From positions 1 through 64,000 of the forward strand of contig NZ_JAGGOO010000023.1 of the NCBI RefSeq assembly GCF_018614415.1: a DNA stretch of 64,000 nucleotides, in the 5' to 3' direction. Position 1 is the stretch's first letter; every line of letters begins with the position of its first letter. The notes under the pieces were generated by a model. The model was given only the letters and a program-made list of their open reading frames with translations. It was not told where the DNA came from and made no database searches. Of the stretch, positions 58,633 to 64,000 are shown piece after piece. The position numbers were made by a program, and so were the translations under genes. Source of the DNA: Streptomyces sp. ISL-12. GTDB taxonomy: Bacteria; Actinomycetota; Actinomycetes; Streptomycetales; Streptomycetaceae.

Positions 58633-59142
58633 TCATCGACCGTCCGGTGTCCGGGGCGTGAGCGTCGAAGACAGCTGCCGCTCCAGCCACTTCCCGTCCC
58701 GCATGACGACCCTTCCGCGCAGCTCCGGTACACCGCGCCAGGCGCGCACGGTTGTCGGGGTCACGCGCAGGTACAGGAAGGGGCCCTCTTCCCCGCGCGG
58801 GTCCCAGCCGAACTTGCCGGCGAACGCCTCCGCGGCGGGTCCGGGCACCTCCTGGTCGGTGAAGCACTCCGCCTCGCCCTGGACGAGCACCACGTCGAAG
58901 GCGTCCGGCAGCGACAGGCGTACCCGCGGCTCCGCGCGGACGTTGCGCGCGGTCACGGACGTGGCGCCGGTGCACATCCACACGGCTCGCCCGTCCCACA
59001 GGAACCACAGGGGCACCCGGTGCGGACCGTGGTCCGGGTGAGCCGTGGACAGCCAGGCGTCCCGTTCGGTGGTGAGCCGCCGCAGGGTGTCGCGCGTGCG
59101 TTCCGGCAGCGTCCGGCGACCGGCGATGTCCGTGGTGTCCAT
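58633..59142 (-). CDS. Pyridoxamine 5'-phosphate oxidase-family (PPOX) flavin/F420-type protein
   Basis: 169 aa. The split-barrel flavin-binding fold is indicated by AWLSTAHPDHGPHRVPLWFLWDG, then RNVRAEPRVRLSLPD and VVLVQGEAECFTD. Of the size of F420- or FMN-dependent reductases of this family. Cofactor choice (F420 versus FMN) cannot be decided by eye. Monocistronic or cotranscribed with the following hypothetical gene. Confidence 0.88.
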   Translation of the reverse strand: MDTTDIAGRRTLPERTRDTLRRLTTERDAWLSTAHPDHGPHRVPLWFLWDGRAVWMCTGATSVTARNVRAEPRVRLSLPDAFDVVLVQGEAECFTDQEVPGPAAEAFAGKFGWDPRGEEGPFLYLRVTPTTVRAWRGVPELRGRVVMRDGKWLERQLSSTLTPRTPDGR

Positions 59143-59367
59143 GAGGAACGACCCTAGCCAGGCGGGGCGCGGCGCACCTGGGGCGCGGGACCTACGCCCG
59201 GCGACCGAGGGGGCCGGGGCCGGTGTCTCAGGCAGCGGGCCGGCCGGCCAGTGCCCTGTCGGCCACCCGCTGGAGGTCGTCGCGGGCCGCGCCGCTCGAC
59301 GCCGGATCTGACCGCACGCCGGTCACGATCCGGTCTCGGCCTCTCCCACCCCCTTGCCAGGCCGTCG

Positions 59368-59405
59368 TGTAATCGATTCCAATCCTCCTCGTGTAATCGA
59401 TTCCA
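59368..59405. promoter_or_regulatory. Two LacI-type operator copies before the regulator gene
   Basis: TGTAATCGATTCCA at 59368-59381 and again at 59392-59405, 24 bp apart (about 2.3 helical turns), each with the perfect palindrome AATCGATT and a GTAA..TTCC flank. They lie 20-55 bases before the LacI-family start codon, so autoregulation and control of the downstream transporter are expected. Confidence 0.88.
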
Positions 59406-59422
59406 CGAGGAGGTGGAACGCG

Positions 59423-60457
59423 ATGGCGAGCATCAAGGACGTCGCCGCCGAGGCCGGCGTCTCCGTCGCCACGGTGTCGCGGGTGCTCAACGGGCACCCG
59501 TCCGTCAGCGAGGGCGCGCGGGACCGGGTGCTGGCGGCCGTCGAGGCCCTCGGCTACCGGCCCAACGCCGTCGCCCGGTCCCTGCGCACCGACCAGACGC
59601 GCACGCTCGGCCTGGTCATCAGCGACGTACTGAACCCGTACTTCACCGAACTGGCCCGCTCCGTCGAGGAGGAGGCCCGCGCGCTCGGCTACAGCGTCAT
59701 CATCGGCAACGCCGACGAGCGGCCCGAGTTGCAGGACCATCATGTGACGACGCTGCTGGACCGGCGGATCGACGGGCTGCTCGTGTCGCCGACCGACGGC
59801 GGCTCGCCCCGGATGCTGGAGGCGGCGCGGGCCGGGACGCCGATGGTGTTCGTGGACCGGTGGATACCGGGCGTCGACGTGCCCGTGGTGCGGTCGGACG
59901 GGCGGGCCGCCGTCCGGGACCTGGTGGCGCACCTGCACCGGCTCGGGCACCGGCGGCTCGCCATCATCGCGGGGCCCGCGGCCACGACCACCGGCCAGGA
60001 GCGGGTGGACGCCTTCCGGGAGGCGCTCGGCGCGTACGGGCTTCCCCTGCCCGGCCACTACATCGGGCAGGGCGACTTCCAGGCGGAGAGCGGGCGGCGG
60101 GTCACCGAGGGGTTCCTCGACCTGCCCGAGCCGCCCGACGTCGTCTTCGCCGCCGACAACCTGATGGCGCTCGGCGCCCTGGACGCCGTACGGGCGCGCG
60201 GGCTGCGGGTGCCCGAGGACATCGCGCTCGCCGCGTTCGACGACATCCGCTGGTTCGTGCACACCGATCCGCCGGTCACCGCGATCGCCCAGCCGACGGG
60301 GGAACTGGGGCGGGCCGCCGTGCGCGCGCTGGTCGACCGGGTGGAGGGGCGGGCCGGTGCGTCCGTGACCCTGCCCGCGCGGCTCGTCGTGCGGCGGTCG
60401 TGCGGTGAGCCCGGCCCCGACCGGTCCCCGAATTCCGTACGAAGGAGTACGACGTGA
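59423..60457 (+). CDS. LacI-family transcriptional regulator (ribose-type)
   Basis: 344 aa from ATG 59423, with GAGGAGGTGG upstream; longer in-frame starts would run through the operators. N-terminal HTH SIKDVAAEAGVSVATVSRVLNG with hinge helix RPNAVARSLR, then a periplasmic-binding-like sugar domain (LGLVISDVLNPYFTELARSV, DVVFAADNLMALGAL, AFDDIRWFVHTDPPVTAI). Like RbsR. Its stop overlaps the ATPase gene start (GTGA), so regulator and transporter share one message and both respond to the ligand. Confidence 0.95.
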   Translation: MASIKDVAAEAGVSVATVSRVLNGHPSVSEGARDRVLAAVEALGYRPNAVARSLRTDQTRTLGLVISDVLNPYFTELARSVEEEARALGYSVIIGNADERPELQDHHVTTLLDRRIDGLLVSPTDGGSPRMLEAARAGTPMVFVDRWIPGVDVPVVRSDGRAAVRDLVAHLHRLGHRRLAIIAGPAATTTGQERVDAFREALGAYGLPLPGHYIGQGDFQAESGRRVTEGFLDLPEPPDVVFAADNLMALGALDAVRARGLRVPEDIALAAFDDIRWFVHTDPPVTAIAQPTGELGRAAVRALVDRVEGRAGASVTLPARLVVRRSCGEPGPDRSPNSVRRSTT

Positions 60458-62034
60458 GCAGCCAGGACGTGCGGGACGACGAGTTGCTGCGCATCGAGGG
60501 CATCCGCAAGACCTTCCCCGGCGTGGTCGCGCTGGACGGCGTGGACTTCGATCTGCGCCGGGGCGAGGTGCATGTGCTGCTCGGTGAGAACGGCGCGGGC
60601 AAGAGCACCCTCATCAAGACGCTCTCCGGCGCGCACACGCCCGACGCCGGGCGGATTCTGGTGGACGGCCAGGAGGTGCGGATCAACGGGGCGCAGGACT
60701 CCGAGCGGCTCGGGATCGCCACCATCTACCAGGAGTTCAATCTCGTTCCCGAGCTGACCGTCGCCGAGAACATCTTCCTCGGGCGGCAGCCGCGGCGGCT
60801 GGGGATGATCGACCGGAAGCGGATGGACGCCGACGCCGCCGTGCTGCTGGAGCGGGTGGGGGTCGACGTGTCGCCGCGCACCCGGGTGCGTGAACTGGGG
60901 ATCGCGCGGCTCCAGATGGTCGAGATCGCCAAGGCGCTGAGCCTCGACGCGCGGGTGCTGATCATGGACGAGCCGACCGCCGTGCTCACCTCGGAGGAGG
61001 TGGAGAAGCTCTTCGCCATCGTGCGGCGGCTGCGGGCGGACGGGGTCGGGATCGTCTTCATCACCCACCACCTGGAGGAGATCGCCGCCCTCGGGGACCG
61101 GGTCACCGTCATCCGGGACGGTGCGAGCGTCGGGCAGGTGCCCGCCTCCACCCCCGAGGACGAACTCGTACGGCTCATGGTCGGGCGGTCGATCGAGCAG
61201 CAGTACCCGCGGGAACGGACGGACGCCGGTGAGGCGCTGCTCAAGGTGGAAGGGCTCACCCGGGGCGGGGTGTTCCACGACGTGGGTTTCGAGGTGCGGG
61301 CCGGGGAGGTCGTCGGGATCGCGGGGCTGGTCGGGGCCGGGCGGACCGAGGTCGTACGGGCCGTCTTCGGGGCCGACCCCTATGACCGGGGCAGTGTCCT
61401 GGTCGGGGGCGCGCGGCTGCGGGGGCACGACGTCAACGCCGCGATGGCCGCCGGGATCGGGCTGGTGCCCGAGGACCGCAAGGGGCAGGGGCTCGTGCTC
61501 GACGCCTCCGTCGAGGAGAACCTGGGGCTGGTCACGCTGCGGTCCACGTCCCGCGCGGGGCTCGTCGACCTCAAGGGACAGCGCGCCGCCGCGGCCCGGA
61601 TCGCCGGGCAGCTCGGCGTGCGGATGGCGGGCCTCGGGCAGCAGGTGCGCACGCTCTCCGGCGGCAACCAGCAGAAGGTCGTCATCGGCAAGTGGCTGCT
61701 GGCCAACACCAAGGTGCTGATCCTCGACGAGCCGACGCGCGGGATCGACGTCGGCGCCAAGGTCGAGATCTACCAGCTGATCAACGAGCTGACGGCCGCC
61801 GGCGCCGCCGTCCTGATGATCTCCAGTGACCTGCCCGAGGTGCTCGGCATGAGCGACCGGGTGCTGGTCATGGCGCAGGGCCGGATCGCCGGCGAACTCG
61901 CCGCCGGGGAGGCCACCCAGGACGCCGTGATGGCGCTCGCCGTCAGCAACCCGCAGAGCACCCAGAGCGCCCAGAGCGCCCAGAGCGCTCAGAACGCTCA
62001 GAACCATGGAACGGAGGCCGACGGTGGCCGCTGA
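60454..62034 (+). CDS. rbsA: Sugar ABC transporter ATP-binding protein (RbsA-like)
   Basis: 526 aa from GTG 60454. Two ABC domains: the first with Walker A GENGAGKSTLIK and DEPTAVL; the second with the degenerate P-loop GLVGAGRTEV, signature LSGGNQQKVVIGKW and DEPTRGIDVGAK, the RbsA/MglA pattern. It powers uptake of ribose or a similar pentose. The C-terminus ends in a QSAQSAQSAQNAQN repeat encoded by nine-base CAGAGCGCC-type units (61956-62000), which is unlike other family members. Confidence 0.95.
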   Translation: MSSQDVRDDELLRIEGIRKTFPGVVALDGVDFDLRRGEVHVLLGENGAGKSTLIKTLSGAHTPDAGRILVDGQEVRINGAQDSERLGIATIYQEFNLVPELTVAENIFLGRQPRRLGMIDRKRMDADAAVLLERVGVDVSPRTRVRELGIARLQMVEIAKALSLDARVLIMDEPTAVLTSEEVEKLFAIVRRLRADGVGIVFITHHLEEIAALGDRVTVIRDGASVGQVPASTPEDELVRLMVGRSIEQQYPRERTDAGEALLKVEGLTRGGVFHDVGFEVRAGEVVGIAGLVGAGRTEVVRAVFGADPYDRGSVLVGGARLRGHDVNAAMAAGIGLVPEDRKGQGLVLDASVEENLGLVTLRSTSRAGLVDLKGQRAAAARIAGQLGVRMAGLGQQVRTLSGGNQQKVVIGKWLLANTKVLILDEPTRGIDVGAKVEIYQLINELTAAGAAVLMISSDLPEVLGMSDRVLVMAQGRIAGELAAGEATQDAVMALAVSNPQSTQSAQSAQSAQNAQNHGTEADGGR

Positions 62035-63964
62035 CACCCTCAAGAACACGTCCGGCGGCGGTCTGCGCCGGCTGCTGCTCGACAACGGCGCGCTGACCGC
62101 GCTGATCGTCCTCGTCGTCGCCATGTCGGCGCTGTCGGGGGACTTCCTGACGACGGACAACCTGCTGAACGTGGGGGTGCAGGCGGCCGTCACCGCCATC
62201 CTCGCCTTCGGTGTCACCTTCGTGATCGTCGCGGCCGGCATCGACCTGTCGGTCGGTTCGGTCGCCGCGCTGTCGGCGACCGTGCTGGCGTGGAGCGCCG
62301 CCGAGGGCGGGGTGCCGGTGCCGATAGCGCTGGTGCTGGCGGTCGCGACCGGCATCGCGTGCGGGCTCGTCAACGGGTTCCTCGTCTCGTACGGGAAACT
62401 GCCGCCGTTCATCGCGACGCTGGCCATGCTGTCGGTCGGGCGCGGGCTGTCGCTGGTCATCTCCCAGGGGTCGCCGATCCCGTTCCCGGACTCCGTCTCG
62501 CACCTCGGCGACACGCTCGGCGGCTGGCTGCCGGTGCCGGTGCTGGTGATGGTCGTGATGGGGCTGATCACGGCGTTCGTGCTGGGGCGGACGTACATCG
62601 GGCGTGCCATGTACGCCATCGGCGGCAACGAGGAGGCCGCGCGGCTGTCCGGGCTGCGGGTCAAGCGGCAGAAGCTCGCCATCTACGCCTTCTCCGGGCT
62701 GTTCGCCGCCGCGGCCGGCATCGTGCTGGCCTCCCGGCTCTCCTCCGCGCAGCCACAGGCCGCGCAGGGGTACGAGCTGGACGCCATCGCGGCTGTGGTG
62801 ATCGGCGGGGCCTCGCTCGCGGGCGGTACCGGCAAGGCGTCGGGGACGCTGATCGGCGCGCTGATCCTGGCGGTGCTGCGCAACGGGCTCAACCTGCTGT
62901 CGGTGTCGGCGTTCTGGCAGCAGGTCGTCATCGGTGTCGTCATCGCGCTGGCGGTGCTGCTCGACACCGTGCGGCGCAAGGCGGGGGCGACCCCGGCGCC
63001 GGCGGGGGCCGGTACGCCCGGCGGCAAGGGCAAGCAGGCCGTCACCTATCTGATCGCGGCGGTCGTCGCGGTGGCCGTCGTCGGCGCGACCTCGCTGCTG
63101 CACGGCGGGTCCGACGCGGGCGGCAAGCAGAGGATCGGGCTGTCGCTGTCGACGCTGAACAACCCCTTCTTCGTACAGATCCGGGCGGGCGCCGAGGAGG
63201 AGGCGGAGAAGCTGGGCGTCGAACTCACCGTCACCGACGCGCAGAACGACGCATCGCAGCAGGCCAACCAGGTGCAGAACTTCACCAGCGAGGGGCTGTC
63301 GTCGGTCATCGTCAACCCCGTCGACTCCGACGCGGCCGGCCCCTCGGTGCGCTCGGCCAACAAGGCCGGCATCCCCGTCGTCGCCGTGGACCGCGGCGTC
63401 AACAAGGCGGACACCGCCGCGCTGGTCGCCTCCGACAACGTCGAGGGCGGTGCGCTGGGCGCCAAGGCGCTCGCCGAGAAGCTCGGCGGCAAGGGCACCA
63501 TCGTGATCCTCCAGGGGCAGGCCGGCACCTCCGCCAGCCGGGAGCGCGGCGCCGGGTTCGCCGAGGGGCTGAAGGCCTACCCGGGCATCGAGGTGGTCGC
63601 CAAGCAGCCCGCCGACTTCGACCGCACCAAGGGGTTGGACGTGATGACGAACCTGCTCCAGGCCCACCCCGGCATCAAGGGCGTCTTCGCGGAGAACGAC
63701 GAGATGGCGCTCGGCGCGATCAAGGCGCTCGGTGCGAAGGCCGGGACGTCGGTGCAGGTCGTCGGGTTCGACGGCACGCCGGACGGGCTGAAGGCGGTCC
63801 AGGACGGCACGCTGTACGCGTCCGTCGCCCAGCAGCCCAAGCAGCTCGGCCGGATCGCCGTGGACAACGCGCTGCGGGCGGCCGAGGGGAAGAAGACCGA
63901 GGAGACGGTCAAGGTGCCGGTGAAGGTGGTCACCGAGGAGAATGTGGCCGGCTTCGACGGCTGA
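62024..63964 (+). CDS. rbsCB: Fused sugar ABC permease (RbsC) and substrate-binding protein (RbsB)
   Basis: 646 aa from GTG 62024, with GGAGG eight bases upstream and an 11-bp overlap with rbsA; an in-frame ATG at 62006 is less likely. Residues 1-320 are the permease: about eight or more membrane spans, GIDLSVGSVAALSATVLAW (family signature) and LGRTYIGRAMYAIGGNEEAARLSG. After a Gly/Lys-rich linker and another hydrophobic segment comes a binding protein, IGLSLSTLNNPFFVQIRAGAE to the GFDGTPDG and QQPKQLG ends, as in RbsB. The binder is thus tethered to its own channel. A similar bifunctional protein exists in S. coelicolor (SCO2747, from memory). Confidence 0.95.
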   Translation: MAADTLKNTSGGGLRRLLLDNGALTALIVLVVAMSALSGDFLTTDNLLNVGVQAAVTAILAFGVTFVIVAAGIDLSVGSVAALSATVLAWSAAEGGVPVPIALVLAVATGIACGLVNGFLVSYGKLPPFIATLAMLSVGRGLSLVISQGSPIPFPDSVSHLGDTLGGWLPVPVLVMVVMGLITAFVLGRTYIGRAMYAIGGNEEAARLSGLRVKRQKLAIYAFSGLFAAAAGIVLASRLSSAQPQAAQGYELDAIAAVVIGGASLAGGTGKASGTLIGALILAVLRNGLNLLSVSAFWQQVVIGVVIALAVLLDTVRRKAGATPAPAGAGTPGGKGKQAVTYLIAAVVAVAVVGATSLLHGGSDAGGKQRIGLSLSTLNNPFFVQIRAGAEEEAEKLGVELTVTDAQNDASQQANQVQNFTSEGLSSVIVNPVDSDAAGPSVRSANKAGIPVVAVDRGVNKADTAALVASDNVEGGALGAKALAEKLGGKGTIVILQGQAGTSASRERGAGFAEGLKAYPGIEVVAKQPADFDRTKGLDVMTNLLQAHPGIKGVFAENDEMALGAIKALGAKAGTSVQVVGFDGTPDGLKAVQDGTLYASVAQQPKQLGRIAVDNALRAAEGKKTEETVKVPVKVVTEENVAGFDG

Positions 63965-64000
63965 CGGCTGACCGACGGCGGCACAAGCTCACGGACGCGG

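Overview
The window is high-GC actinobacterial DNA, almost certainly Streptomyces. Evidence: very GC-rich third codon positions, frequent GTG/TTG starts, chaplins, a melC-type tyrosinase operon, an SsbB-type single-strand binding protein, an XRE(DUF5753)/DUF397/HATPase trio, a CitA-type citrate synthase and a copper chaperone/ATPase pair. From memory, the order ssbB, melC2/melC1, chaplins, citA, ribose transporter matches the SCO2683 to SCO2747 part of the S. coelicolor chromosome, so this looks like core chromosome. I found no integrase, transposase, CRISPR array or rRNA; there is one tRNA (Arg-UCU).

Layout. 1-3.7 kb: Ser/Thr-phosphorylation signalling genes (PP2C phosphatase, VWA protein, zinc-ribbon/FHA protein). 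3.7-8 kb: PCMT-like methyltransferase, truncated globin, thioesterase, ABC-F factor EttA. 8-10 kb: a thioester-domain, sortase-anchored surface protein. 10-15 kb: ssbB, two large P-loop GTPases and tRNA-Arg. 15.4-16.7 kb: three small secreted paralogues with a chaplin-like two-cysteine segment. 17-20.8 kb: 2-hydroxyacid dehydrogenase, tyrosinase and its caddie protein, a secreted protein and a short chaplin. 21.1-33.4 kb: a complete-looking Wzx/Wzy-type exopolysaccharide operon (two GT4 glycosyltransferases, priming sugar-phosphate transferase, polymerase/ligase, flippase, deacetylase, Wzz-like protein, GNAT) followed by a secreted GH26-like hydrolase and a divergent ATP-grasp enzyme. 33.4-34.6 kb: a 10 x 16-bp minisatellite, a divergent long chaplin with a sorting signal, and a 46-aa putative exported peptide.

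34.7-43.4 kb: a frameshifted long-chain acyl-CoA synthetase, a VWA lipoprotein, an ABC permease beside an unusual exported hydrolase/ABC-ATPase fusion, and an APC permease. 43.6-46.3 kb: mmsA and an iolC-like kinase (inositol/valine catabolism). 46.6-49.6 kb: a small HTH protein and the copper operon copZ-copA behind a CsoR-like box. 49.6-54 kb: an odd non-coding convergent gap, citA and recD2. 54-59.2 kb: Uma2 protein, secreted proteins, the XRE/DUF397/HATPase trio and a PPOX-family enzyme. 59.4-64 kb: a LacI regulator with two operator copies and a ribose-type ABC transporter whose permease is fused to its binding protein.

The centre of the window reads as a cell-surface island. A short chaplin and a long chaplin flank an exopolysaccharide operon, with tyrosinase and a family of small exported two-cysteine proteins nearby. 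This suggests coordinated building of the aerial-hypha or matrix surface; that link is inference from gene order and motifs. Functions are assigned from motifs visible in the translated sequence; no database search was possible.
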